Shown here: piece after piece, positions 1 through 8,350 of the stretch
Numbering within the stretch: position 1 is the stretch's first letter
Layout: every line of letters starts with the position of its first letter
Source of the DNA: Candidatus Lernaella stagnicola
GTDB taxonomy: Bacteria > Lernaellota > Lernaellaia > Lernaellales > Lernaellaceae
NCBI GenBank assembly: GCA_030765525.1
Contig: JAVCCK010000010.1
Span: 533,375 to 597,374 of the forward strand
DNA length: 64,000 nucleotides
Reading direction: 5' to 3'
Made by a program: the position numbers and the translations under genes
Notes under the pieces: model-generated
Database searches by the model: none
Told to the model about the DNA's origin: nothing
The model's input: only the letters and a program-made list of their open reading frames with translations

Positions 1-221
1 AGCCCACGGGTCCGCCCGCGATCCCCTTCATTCGTTTCGCCAAAGAGAACAATTTTATGCGCTTCCAGGTGTTCTGCTCCGAGATGGTCAAACGCGGGCA
101 TTTCTTCCACCCGCACCACAACTGGTTCATGTCCACCGCGCATACGGATAAGGACGTAAACAAAACCCTGGCGGCGTCCGAGGAAGCCTTCGCGATCGTT
201 AAGAAGCAGTTCGCCGACTAA
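1..221 (+). CDS. C-terminal end of a class III (GSA-type) aminotransferase, partial
   Basis: Only the last 72 codons are in the window, open from the left edge to a TAA at 219-221. The translation has the pattern of the C-terminus of glutamate-1-semialdehyde-type, PLP-dependent class III aminotransferases: a short helix ending in MVKRGHFFHP, then HHNWFMSTAHTDKD, then a helix with EEAFAIVKK. In that family this segment packs over the substrate-binding small domain, and the phrase 'RG-hydrophobic-P ... AHTD-D' is typical. The PLP lysine and the large domain are outside the window, so the exact substrate cannot be given. About 250 bases without a recognisable gene follow before the next coding region. 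Confidence 0.7.
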   Translation, partial: PTGPPAIPFIRFAKENNFMRFQVFCSEMVKRGHFFHPHHNWFMSTAHTDKDVNKTLAASEEAFAIVKKQFAD

Positions 222-469
222 GCGGCGCTTTTATCGGCGCCCGCGTTTGCCGGGCGCTTTGCGTGGATCGAGCCGCGCTGAACCCTCAGGTGTTTAGGCG
301 TTCAGCTATTCCAGGTTGTGCTCAGTGGTCGATACGAAATCCAAACTGCCGGAAACCAGGCTCGCCTCATTTAAGACCTGTTAACCGCAAGACTTTCCGC
401 CACCGGCATTTTGATGTGCGCCCGCCTGCGCTATACTTCGATCATCCACGAACCGAGCGGAGCGCGACG

Positions 470-1801
470 ATGTCGATTTGGCAGCGAATAGCGAACTGGT
501 TTGTGCCGCCGGGCGACCCGCAGCCGGGTATCACCCACTTTCGCGGCGAAGGCGAAACCGAAGGTGTTCGGCTGCACCTGCGGATCGAACCCGACGGCTC
601 CGGCGTGTTGATTGTCAACGCGGCGAAAATTCTCCACCTGAACGCCACCGCCGCCGAAATGGCGCAACTCGTCCTGCAGCGCGTCTCGGATAAAGACGCC
701 GTCGCGCGACTCAATGCCCGCTACAAAGCGCCGAAAAGCCAACTGCGGCGCGACTACGTGGACCTCAAAAACAAAATCCACATGCTCGCCTCCCGCGACG
801 ACATCTGCCCCGTCACCTACCTCGACCTGGACCGCGTCGAGCCCTTCACCACGCGCGGCAGCGTACCGCATCGCATGGATTTGGCGATCACCTACGAATG
901 CAACAACCAATGCGGCCACTGCTATGTCGCGCGGGACCGCACAATGCCCAGCCTGCCGCGGGAACGATGGCTGGCCGTCATCGAAAAAACCTGGGCACTG
1001 GGTATCCCGCAGCTTATTTTCACCGGCGGCGAGGCGACCCTGCACCCGGACCTGGCGGCGTTCATCCAGAAGGCCGAGGAACTGGGACAAGTCACCGGCC
1101 TGATCAGCAACGGCCGCATGTTGGCCGACCGCGCCTACCTCGACACCCTGCTCGATGCCGGGCTCGACCACGTGCAAATCACCTTGGAGAGCCACGACCC
1201 GGCGATACACGACGCCATGGTCGGCGTTTCCGGCGCTCACGCCGAAACCGTGGCGGGCATCAAGAACATTGTCGCCTCGGGGGCGTATCTGCTGACCAAC
1301 ACGACGCTTTCACGCCAAAACCGCGAAACGGTTTTGCAGACGTTCGACTTCCTCCACGCCTTGGGCGTGCGCAACGTGGCGATGAACGGCTTCATTCACG
1401 CGGGGCAGGGCGAGAACAATCCCGACGCCCTGGAAGAGGCGGAACTGCCCGAAGTGCTCGAGGCCGTGCGCGACCATGTCACCGAACTCGAGATGGCGTT
1501 TTTGTGGTACACGCCCACGCAATACTGCACCTGCAACCCCATCGACCTGGGCCTGGGCATCAAGCAGTGCACCGCGGGCCGTTACAACATGTGCATCGAA
1601 CCCAACGCTCAGGTGATTCCCTGCCAGAGCTACTACGAGGCGCTCGGACATTTCCTGGACGACGACTGGAAGGCGATCTGGAACGACCCGCGGCTCGTCG
1701 AGCTGCGCGAGCACACCTGGGTCGACGAAAAATGCGCCGAATGTCACGACCTGGAAGTCTGCGGCGGCGGCTGCCCGCTCTACCGTCGCTTGCACGATTG
1801 A
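470..1801 (+). CDS. Radical SAM/SPASM protein with N-terminal PqqD-like domain
   Basis: Predicted 443-residue radical SAM enzyme. The cluster-binding motif is Cys144-x3-Cys148-x2-Cys151 (CNNQCGHC), followed by the FTGGEAT glycine motif. The C-terminus carries a SPASM-type cysteine set (CTAGRYNMC, IPCQSYY, EKCAECHDLEVCGGGC) that would hold auxiliary Fe-S clusters. Residues about 55-115 resemble a PqqD/RRE-like peptide-binding winged helix (LHLNATAAEMAQLV). SPASM proteins with such a domain usually modify a peptide or act in cofactor or heme-related pathways. The open frame extends upstream to 263, but that part reads as noncoding and ATG 470 begins the plausible protein. A methyltransferase starts one base after the stop, so the two are probably co-translated. 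No precursor peptide gene was seen nearby, so the substrate is unknown. Confidence 0.85.
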   Translation: MSIWQRIANWFVPPGDPQPGITHFRGEGETEGVRLHLRIEPDGSGVLIVNAAKILHLNATAAEMAQLVLQRVSDKDAVARLNARYKAPKSQLRRDYVDLKNKIHMLASRDDICPVTYLDLDRVEPFTTRGSVPHRMDLAITYECNNQCGHCYVARDRTMPSLPRERWLAVIEKTWALGIPQLIFTGGEATLHPDLAAFIQKAEELGQVTGLISNGRMLADRAYLDTLLDAGLDHVQITLESHDPAIHDAMVGVSGAHAETVAGIKNIVASGAYLLTNTTLSRQNRETVLQTFDFLHALGVRNVAMNGFIHAGQGENNPDALEEAELPEVLEAVRDHVTELEMAFLWYTPTQYCTCNPIDLGLGIKQCTAGRYNMCIEPNAQVIPCQSYYEALGHFLDDDWKAIWNDPRLVELREHTWVDEKCAECHDLEVCGGGCPLYRRLHD

Positions 1802-1802
1802 G

Positions 1803-2546
1803 ATGACCGCTTCCGCCCTCGAAGGCAAACTCGCCCACTACGATAGCCAGGCCGGCTGGACGCGTTCGCTGCGCGCCTATCTCTATCGCCTCGCCGAGAT
1901 CGGCACCCGCGAACGCGCGCTGGATGTCGGATGCGGGGGCGGTTGGCTGACGGCCGAACTACACGCCAAGGTCAAACACGGCGCCACCGGCTGCGACATC
2001 GACGAGGATATTCTAACTGTGGCCCGGCGTGCCCACTCGGGGCCTGAATTCGTCGTCAGCCGGCCCGCGCGGCTACCTTTCGCCGACGACACCTTCGACC
2101 TGTGCTGCTGCCATTTCACCTTGTTGTGGGCGACCGAGCCGGTCGCCTTACTGGCCGAAATGAAACGCGTCAGCCGACCCGGCGCGATCGTGCTGGTCAT
2201 GGCCGAACCCGACTGGGGCGGCTACCTCGAATGGCCGGACCTGGGCCTGGGCCCGCGGATCGCCGCCGCACTGGCCACCCAGGGCGCCGACCCCCTGGCC
2301 GGGCGGCAGTTACGGGCTTGGCTCGTCGAGGCCGGGTTGACGATCCGCGAGTTGGGCATCACCGCCGGGCCGTGGCCCGCCGACGAGAACGCAATCGACG
2401 CCGCGTGGCGGCATCACCGCTGGACCTTGGCCGATCTGGTCGAGGAACGCACGTTGCGGGTGCTGGAAAGGCAGGCGCGGCGCGCCTGGGCCGAAGGTGT
2501 CCGTACCGTGCATTTGCCCCTGGCCTGGGCGGCGGTGGAAGTCTAA
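1803..2546 (+). CDS. Class I SAM-dependent methyltransferase
   Basis: 247-residue Rossmann-fold methyltransferase of the Methyltransf_11 kind. Motif I is LDVGCGGGWLTAEL near residues 38-51, the acidic end of strand 2 is GCDIDEDIL, and FADDTFDLCCCHF corresponds to motif IV. The middle reads MKRVSRPGAIVLVMAEPDW, typical of small-molecule methyltransferases. The ATG lies directly after the stop of the upstream radical SAM gene, which suggests translational coupling and a shared pathway. The 3' end overlaps the convergent IspH-UbiA gene by four bases. The acceptor substrate cannot be deduced from the sequence. Confidence 0.85.
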   Translation: MTASALEGKLAHYDSQAGWTRSLRAYLYRLAEIGTRERALDVGCGGGWLTAELHAKVKHGATGCDIDEDILTVARRAHSGPEFVVSRPARLPFADDTFDLCCCHFTLLWATEPVALLAEMKRVSRPGAIVLVMAEPDWGGYLEWPDLGLGPRIAAALATQGADPLAGRQLRAWLVEAGLTIRELGITAGPWPADENAIDAAWRHHRWTLADLVEERTLRVLERQARRAWAEGVRTVHLPLAWAAVEV

Positions 2547-4315
2547 ACGAGCGAACGCCAGATAAACGCGACGATTCCCGCCACGATGAAGTGCATGTCA
2601 ACGACCATGTCGCGGGTGAGGGTGGGCAGTTGCACCGGCCGGCGGAAGAACTCGAAGTATAGGAATTCCACCAAAATCCAGTGGCCGAGAATCCATGCCA
2701 ACCCCGGCAGCCAACCGGCGGCGGCCAGCCCGTACAGGCTCACCACCAGCCCCACCAGCACGTAGCGAATGAGTGTGTAGGTGCGCGCCGGGCCCAGCAC
2801 GAGCGGGATGGTTTCGCGGCCCACGAGGCGGTCGGACGCCATGTCCGACAAATCCAAAATGACCGATCGCAGGCCCGTGACCAGGAACAAAAAGAGAAAT
2901 GAGAGCACCACACGGTGCCACGAGCCGGATTGGTCGACGAAAAAGAGGGGGAAGATGCTCACCAGCGCCCACGCCGAGGCGACGAAGAAATTTTTGCTGG
3001 CGGCGATGTCTTTGAGGCGCCGGAAGCCCAGAAAACCCATCCAACTTCGCGGCACGACGCGCACCGAATACAGCATGCCGATGATCGACGCCGCGAGCAC
3101 AATCCAAAACGGCACGACGCCCAATTTGAAACCCAGGACGATCGCCGCCAGCCCCGAGCCGATGCCCAACACCCACAAGATCAGGTTGAAACGGCGATAG
3201 AACGCCTGTCGTTTGGGGTCGTCGCGGAACTTGTCGACGCCGGTTTCGGTGAAGCGATTGAGCACGTGCATCGACAGCACGTAGCAGGCTACGAGCAAAA
3301 AGAAGTCGACGCGAAAACTGACACCCATCAGCATGGCGCCCACGTAGGCCAGCGCGCCCGCCGCCAAGCCCGTGGTTACGTGCGCCGCCGCCAGCGCCTC
3401 GATCACGCGCCGCGCCCGAGCCAACAGGGGCTGCGACTCGGCTTCTTCCATTTCCTGCAGGCGCGTCATGACGCGGTCGATGATCCAACTGGGCGTGCTG
3501 GCTCCGGCAGTGACACCGACCGTATCGTACGGCGAGAAATCGATGCCCTCGAGTTCGTCGGCGGTCTCGATGTGCCAGGTAGGCAGACCGAGTTCCTCAC
3601 CGATCATCGCCAGCCGCCGCGTGTTGCCGCTGTTTTTGCCGCCGATGACGATTATCGCCTGCACCGTTTCGGCCAGCTCGCGGATGTCTTGCTGGCGGCG
3701 CTCCGTGGCGTTGCAGATCGTGTGGCGCACGTTGAGGTCGGTGTGCTTGGCCTCCAGGTGCTCGACGAGTTCGTAATAGGCGCGACGGTTGGACGTGGTT
3801 TGCGCCACCAGCGTAATCGGCTTACTCGGCGGCAGTTGCAGGGCGTCGAACTCTTCGAGGCTGAACACCACGTGGCAGTCGCCGTCGCGCGCCGCGCCCA
3901 TCAGGCCGATGACTTCCGGATGCTCCTTCTCGCCGAAGATGACCACCGTGCGGCCTTTGGCCGCCTCGCGTTCGATGACCGTTTGCACCGCCTGCACTTT
4001 GGGGCACGTGGCGTTGAGGATTTCCAGACCGCGCTCGCGCAGGACATCCACGTCGCCGGGCGGCACGCCGTGGCTGCGGATCACCGCCATGCCTTCCTGC
4101 AACTCGTCGAGGTTTTCGGCGCAGGCGATGTCGCGCAGGGTCAACAGCTCGATCACCTGCGGATTGTGGACCAGCGGGCCGTAAGTGGCGATGGTGCCGT
4201 GCTTGCTCGCGCTCTCAGACAGCACCATGTCCACCGCCCGCCGCACGCCAAAGCAGAACCCGGCGTTCTCAGCCAGGATGAACTTGCGGCGCGGTTTGGC
4301 GGCTGGTTTGCTCAC
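2543..4315 (-). CDS. ispH: IspH (HMBPP reductase) fused to a UbiA-family prenyltransferase
   Basis: One 590-residue frame holds two enzymes. Residues 10-290 are IspH, the last enzyme of the MEP isoprenoid pathway, which reduces HMBPP to IPP and DMAPP. The three [4Fe-4S] ligands are visible at Cys21 (NAGFCFGV), Cys104 (NATCPKV) and Cys201 (ICNATERRQ). The conserved His50 (HNP), His82 (RSHG), EHPE (131-134), AQTT and SGNT motifs are also present. Residues about 305-590 form a multi-pass membrane domain with UbiA-type aspartate motifs: Asn351-Asp359 (NRFTETGVD) and Asp486/489/493 (DLSDMASD). UbiA enzymes attach prenyl chains to aromatic or other acceptors. Neither half shows a broken motif. Fusion would tether production of the C5 building blocks to a membrane prenyl transfer step; the acceptor is unknown. 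It lies 31 bases downstream of the lipoprotein gene on the same strand. Confidence 0.9.
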   Translation of the reverse strand: MSKPAAKPRRKFILAENAGFCFGVRRAVDMVLSESASKHGTIATYGPLVHNPQVIELLTLRDIACAENLDELQEGMAVIRSHGVPPGDVDVLRERGLEILNATCPKVQAVQTVIEREAAKGRTVVIFGEKEHPEVIGLMGAARDGDCHVVFSLEEFDALQLPPSKPITLVAQTTSNRRAYYELVEHLEAKHTDLNVRHTICNATERRQQDIRELAETVQAIIVIGGKNSGNTRRLAMIGEELGLPTWHIETADELEGIDFSPYDTVGVTAGASTPSWIIDRVMTRLQEMEEAESQPLLARARRVIEALAAAHVTTGLAAGALAYVGAMLMGVSFRVDFFLLVACYVLSMHVLNRFTETGVDKFRDDPKRQAFYRRFNLILWVLGIGSGLAAIVLGFKLGVVPFWIVLAASIIGMLYSVRVVPRSWMGFLGFRRLKDIAASKNFFVASAWALVSIFPLFFVDQSGSWHRVVLSFLFLFLVTGLRSVILDLSDMASDRLVGRETIPLVLGPARTYTLIRYVLVGLVVSLYGLAAAGWLPGLAWILGHWILVEFLYFEFFRRPVQLPTLTRDMVVDMHFIVAGIVAFIWRSLV

Positions 4316-4346
4316 GTCGATATGATCGTCGCTGGAACCAAACGGG

Positions 4347-6533
4347 TCAACGGGCCGGTAAAACGTCTACGACGGCCGGCGTGTAATCGTCGTGGACTAC
4401 TTCGACGAGCACCGCGCCCGTCGGCGCTTCGGCGAAGTCGACGGATGCTTCGCCGAACTCATCGGTGATCGCCTCGCATGGCTGGCAGGAGCCACCGGTA
4501 ACGGTGACCGCCGCATCCGCGACTACCTCCCCGGTATTGTCGCTGGTGACCGTCAGCGCCAAGGTGGTGGCCGTCGGCCACGCGGCCGCCACGCGCATCA
4601 CATGCAGATACACCTGCCGTGACCCGAGCAGCGTACGGTACTTGATACCCGTGGCGTCCAGGTACGGCTTCCACGGGTCGACAGAGCCCGGCTTCACCAA
4701 TTCCATGCCGTGGTCGCTGGTCACGATGAACACCGTGCGGTCGTAGACGCCCGCGTTGCGATAGGCGTCCATGACCTGCCCGATCTTGTCATCGAGCAAA
4801 AACAGGTCGTCGCGCACCGCCGCCGAGTGGGGGCCGTACTGCTCGCCGTGTTTGTCGGTGATGTAGAACGAGGCGTAGGTCAATTTGGGAACGTCGTGGG
4901 TCGGGTCGACGAGGGTTGCCTTAATTTGCCACGGTACCGAAAAGTCGGCCAGGTAGTAGATTTCCTCGTCAAACGCGCGCGCGTCGGGCAGCAGCAGCGA
5001 GACGACTTGCATCAGCGGGTAGAAACCGTAGTCGGCGCCCAGGAAGGTCAGTTCGTTGACGCACGAGGTGTAGGCGCTTTGCTGCCACGCCCCGGGCCGG
5101 AGCAGGTCCCAATCGCCGAAGCTGCGATGCACGGCGTCGTACAGCGACTCCACACCGCGCTCGTCTTCGAAAAAGAGCAGGTAGAAATCGACCGCGATCT
5201 GCGGGTCGTGCAGGATCTCGTCGAGCCGATCGGTAAACCAGCCGAACGAGAAAAATTCGTCCAGGTCCGGTCGGTAGACGTCGTTGTTGAGCATACCGTG
5301 GTGGCCTTGATACGTGCCGGTGCCCAGCGATGTGTGACCCGGCAGCGACATGCTCGGCCAACCCACCAGCGCGCCGCCCTTGTAGAACGAACCGTTTTCG
5401 ATCAACTCGAAAAAGTTCGGCAGGTCCAACCCGCCGCCGCCTTGGTTTTCGTAGTGGTAGTAAAGTTCGTTGGGCGCCAGGCCGTCGAACAGGAAAATCA
5501 CCGCGTAATCGGCCAGGCCCTGCACGCTCGGGTCGGTCATCACCTCGGCCAGCGCCTGCCCGTCTTGCCAGGTGAGAAAGTTGTTCGTGACACGGTGTCC
5601 GCGTTCGTCCACGCCCGTGGTGGTATCCGCGCCCAGCAGCGCCAGCACGGTCGGCGCGATATCCACCTGGCGCGCGTAGTTGTCGACGAGCACGCCCGGA
5701 TTCACGCCCGCCCCGGCCAGCAGCAAGGTCGAGCGCGCTTGCATCAAACCCAGGTTGCCGTGGGTGCCGCCGCCGCCGGCGTGCGAAGCATGCACGTCAA
5801 AAGCGATGTCCGGCCCGTGCGGCGAGTCGAAAATCTGCGCAATGCGTTCCAGCGCGTTGGGATACACGGCCAGGTCATCGGGCATCCAGCCGACTCGCGG
5901 GTCGTCGGGGTCGTAGCCGTGCTCGGGCAGTTGAATCCCCTCCGGGTTTTCCAGCAGAGCCAGCTCCGCGTCGTAACCCGCGCCGGTCATCGGATCGGTG
6001 TAAGGGAAGGGGTCCGGGCCGATTTGGTTTTCGACTGTAATTTCCGGGCCCTTGGCGCCGATGGTGCGCGAGAAACTCAACTCGCCGTCGGCGTGCCAGA
6101 CGGTGTACAAGTCTGCCGCCGGGTCATACGCCGCGACCCATTTGACACTTGTGCTTTGCAGCAGCGCGTCTTTGGCCGCCAGGCCCGTTTCCCATTCGTA
6201 GGAGTTGAGACCCTGATCGCCGAGGGGCCGGTATTCGTTCATGTCCAGCGGGCCGAGATCCTCGCCCACCGCCCAATACGGGGTGGTGTCGTCGTCATCA
6301 TTATCGTTGTCGTTGTCGTCGTTATCGTTGTCGTCGTCATCATTGTCGTCATTATTATCGTCGTTGTCGTCATTGTTATTGTCGTCATCATTGTCGTCGT
6401 CGTCACCAATAGCGTCGCCGTCATCGAATTCGTCATCGTTTTCATCGTTTGATTGACAGGCGGAAAGCCCGAAAAGGATCAGCGCGGCACAGAGAACAAG
6501 CAGCCAGAATATTGCGTTTCGTTTTCGTGGCAC
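4347..6533 (-). CDS. D/N-tract lipoprotein, alkaline-phosphatase-superfamily phosphodiesterase with apparently permuted domain order
   Basis: 728-residue predicted lipoprotein: signal peptide with lipobox LSAC (Cys26), then an Asp/Asn tract (about 29-82). The catalytic part belongs to the alkaline phosphatase/nucleotide pyrophosphatase superfamily. Asp350 sits in FLFDGL, the likely nucleophile is Ser396 in PSMSLPGHTSLGTG, Asp560 in ITDKHGEQYGP, and Asp607-His608 in TSDHGM. The last metal histidine of the family, normally C-terminal to SDHG, is instead found N-terminal to everything else, at GTHGNLG (His258), followed by the usual DIAPTVLALLG segment at about 291-301. The order is therefore C-terminal part first. 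In the D-x-x-G-H-x-x-G-P motif the usual His is Glu564. After SDHGM there is only a CNA-B/carboxypeptidase-regulatory-like beta domain. The substrate is unknown; a phosphodiester or phosphonate is likely. Confidence 0.8.
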   Translation of the reverse strand: MPRKRNAIFWLLVLCAALILFGLSACQSNDENDDEFDDGDAIGDDDDNDDDNNNDDNDDNNDDNDDDDNDNDDNDNDNDDDDTTPYWAVGEDLGPLDMNEYRPLGDQGLNSYEWETGLAAKDALLQSTSVKWVAAYDPAADLYTVWHADGELSFSRTIGAKGPEITVENQIGPDPFPYTDPMTGAGYDAELALLENPEGIQLPEHGYDPDDPRVGWMPDDLAVYPNALERIAQIFDSPHGPDIAFDVHASHAGGGGTHGNLGLMQARSTLLLAGAGVNPGVLVDNYARQVDIAPTVLALLGADTTTGVDERGHRVTNNFLTWQDGQALAEVMTDPSVQGLADYAVIFLFDGLAPNELYYHYENQGGGGLDLPNFFELIENGSFYKGGALVGWPSMSLPGHTSLGTGTYQGHHGMLNNDVYRPDLDEFFSFGWFTDRLDEILHDPQIAVDFYLLFFEDERGVESLYDAVHRSFGDWDLLRPGAWQQSAYTSCVNELTFLGADYGFYPLMQVVSLLLPDARAFDEEIYYLADFSVPWQIKATLVDPTHDVPKLTYASFYITDKHGEQYGPHSAAVRDDLFLLDDKIGQVMDAYRNAGVYDRTVFIVTSDHGMELVKPGSVDPWKPYLDATGIKYRTLLGSRQVYLHVMRVAAAWPTATTLALTVTSDNTGEVVADAAVTVTGGSCQPCEAITDEFGEASVDFAEAPTGAVLVEVVHDDYTPAVVDVLPAR
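6288..6404. repeat. Triplet repeat coding for the Asp/Asn tract
   Basis: Run of GTC/GTT/ATC/ATT triplets on the + strand, which on the coding minus strand are GAY and AAY codons. It encodes the Asp/Asn linker after the lipobox of the phosphodiesterase-like lipoprotein. Synonymous codons are mixed, so the tract is protein-selected and not a perfect microsatellite. Length variation by slippage would stay in frame if it occurs in units of three. Confidence 0.9.
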
Positions 6534-6582
6534 GGTACGACTCCTTGTGGGCCCTGTGTTCGTTTCGCGCTTGCCGAGCCCG

Positions 6583-8181
6583 CTACAACGCCTTGTCGAT
6601 GAACTTGTGGTAGGCGGACATCCAATAGGAAATCAGGTAGTCCACTCCGGGATTGACGATGTCCGGGCGATCCTGCCCCCACTCGGTAAAGCGGAACGGA
6701 TTGCGTTGATACAGAAAATCCGTCGAGCATTGCTGCTGAACGCCGAAGGCCTCCTGCGCTTGGTAATTGACCCCGCCCATCAACTCTTCCAGGAACGGAT
6801 ACTCTTCCATCAAGTCGTGTAGGAAAACCGACAGCGGGTCCAACTCATAGCTGCCCGGGTCGCGCTCCGGCAGGTAGTAACGAGCCAGCGGCGCGTCGCG
6901 GAATTCCGTGATGTCCTGCAGCAATTGCTCGGCATAGGGATCATCCTTCGCCTCCGGCGTGTAATCGCCCTGCGACATGAACACGGCGTTGTAAAACGCG
7001 TTATGCGAAAGCCGCGTGAAGGTGTGCACCTGCGTTTCAAACACGTTGAGGAAGAAGGCGTAGTCCTCGGCGCTGAAGTACACTTTGCCGAGCCGCAGCA
7101 GGTTGTACCAGAGCTCGTGACTCAAACAGTTTCCGTAGTACTGGGCGTAGCGGTTCATGAACGTGATGCTGAGCACGTGCAGCGTCAGGTGATGGTCGTT
7201 GCGCAGCCACTTCTGCAATTCGGCTTTGTACCGCGCCTCGCCGGTGATGTGATACGCCATCAAGATCCACGCCACGCGCATCGGGCCTTCCACATGAGGG
7301 GCCGAATCGGTGGGGGCGTGTTCTTCGTCGAGAATCCACCAGTTTTGCTCCAGCAGGGTGTCGAACAGCGTGGTCACGTCGTCGCGAATCATCTCGCGCA
7401 TATCTTCGTCATCGACCAGGTCGTAGGCCGCCGTCATGCCGAACATCCAACCGTTGTACATGTCGCGGCTGGTTTCGCCCCACCACCACCTGCCCGCGTT
7501 GGGACCCGTCTCGTGGTGATGGCAGCGGCTCTGCGCCGGGTCGTCGCACCAAGCGTCGCTCGGGTAGATCAACGGATCCTGCTCCGCCCAGTATCGAGCG
7601 ATGAAACCCGGCGTTTCCGTAACGTGCAGATTGCCCGACAAATACTCGGCGATGCGCACCGCTGTCGCCTTGACCGCCGGATCACCGGTGATGTGGTAGC
7701 GCATGGCCTGGCTGCCCAAATACAGCCCGGTCCATTCGCAGCTATCGCCCCAGTCGTGGTAACCGGCGACTTCCGCGCGTGTTTCATCGGTAAACACCAC
7801 ACCGATGGTGCCGCCGTAATAAGGCTGGTGGTAATCGACGTGCCATTGGTCGTATTCCTCGGCCTTGGTTCGCAGCGCGCCCGCTGCAACGGTTTCGTCG
7901 TAGTCGGCCGGTTCGACGGCCGCCTGCGGCCAGGGAGCAACCCAGTCATCGGCGAGCGGAGTAGTGTCGTCGTCGTCATTGTCGTCGTCGTCATTGTCGT
8001 CGTCATCGTCGTCATCGTCGTCGTCGTTGTTGTCATCGTCATCGTCGTTGTCATTGTCGTCGTCGTCGTCGCCGGTGTCGTCGTCGGCCGACGCATCGTC
8101 GTCGTCGTCGTCGCCGCAAGCTGCAACAACGAAAAGAAGAGACAAAACGATCAAAAATATCCACGCGGCGCGTTTAAACAT
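6583..8181 (-). CDS. D/N-tract lipoprotein with predicted alpha/alpha-toroid-like domain, function unknown
   Basis: 532 residues from ATG 8181, chosen because AAAGGGG lies just upstream and a signal peptide starts there; the open frame continues further 5' without sense. Lipobox VAAC gives Cys22, followed by an Asp/Asn tract to about residue 72. The mature domain is rich in Trp, Tyr and His and consists of repeated helices (for example LYLGSQAMRYHITGD and WILMAYHITGEARY, a repeated '(M/A)-x-YHITG' hairpin). This recalls six-hairpin glycoside hydrolase or lyase folds, but no catalytic signature was recognised. It precedes the phosphodiesterase-like lipoprotein by 49 bases on the same strand, so the two may form an operon of surface-exposed proteins acting on one polymer. 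Confidence 0.75.
   Translation of the reverse strand: MFKRAAWIFLIVLSLLFVVAACGDDDDDDASADDDTGDDDDDNDNDDDDDNNDDDDDDDDDDNDDDDNDDDDTTPLADDWVAPWPQAAVEPADYDETVAAGALRTKAEEYDQWHVDYHQPYYGGTIGVVFTDETRAEVAGYHDWGDSCEWTGLYLGSQAMRYHITGDPAVKATAVRIAEYLSGNLHVTETPGFIARYWAEQDPLIYPSDAWCDDPAQSRCHHHETGPNAGRWWWGETSRDMYNGWMFGMTAAYDLVDDEDMREMIRDDVTTLFDTLLEQNWWILDEEHAPTDSAPHVEGPMRVAWILMAYHITGEARYKAELQKWLRNDHHLTLHVLSITFMNRYAQYYGNCLSHELWYNLLRLGKVYFSAEDYAFFLNVFETQVHTFTRLSHNAFYNAVFMSQGDYTPEAKDDPYAEQLLQDITEFRDAPLARYYLPERDPGSYELDPLSVFLHDLMEEYPFLEELMGGVNYQAQEAFGVQQQCSTDFLYQRNPFRFTEWGQDRPDIVNPGVDYLISYWMSAYHKFIDKAL
7966..8114. repeat. Triplet repeat coding for a long Asp/Asn tract
   Basis: Nearly uninterrupted GTC/ATC/GTT triplets on the + strand encode the acidic linker that directly follows the lipid-modified cysteine of the minus-strand lipoprotein. 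Codons for Asp and Asn alternate in third-base use. This is the longest such tract attached to an N-terminal cysteine in the window. Confidence 0.9.
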
Positions 8182-8350
8182 GACTACCCCTTTCGCTTCG
8201 CGGATCATGATTATAAGCGCGATTGACCTTCGTGCCAATTCGCCGCCGCAAGCGGCTTGTAGCGAAAAGACCGCGCGGCGCGCGTTGCCACGCGCTGGGG
8301 TTATTGCTACCGTATCTTGATTTTTACATTCGAAGAGAGGGAGGACGCAC

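Noticed and set aside
2915..4468. 517-codon + strand frame opposite IspH-UbiA
   Set aside because: The minus strand encodes complete IspH motifs; the + frame is Arg/His/Gln-rich antisense without a family.
4710..6452. Long + strand frame (580 codons) opposite the phosphodiesterase lipoprotein
   Set aside because: It is the antisense shadow of a GC-rich gene: the poly-Val/Ile end is the complement of the Asp/Asn tract, and no domain is recognisable.
7964..8320. Ser/Leu-rich + strand frame over the triplet repeat
   Set aside because: It is only the complement of GAY/AAY codons read in another frame.
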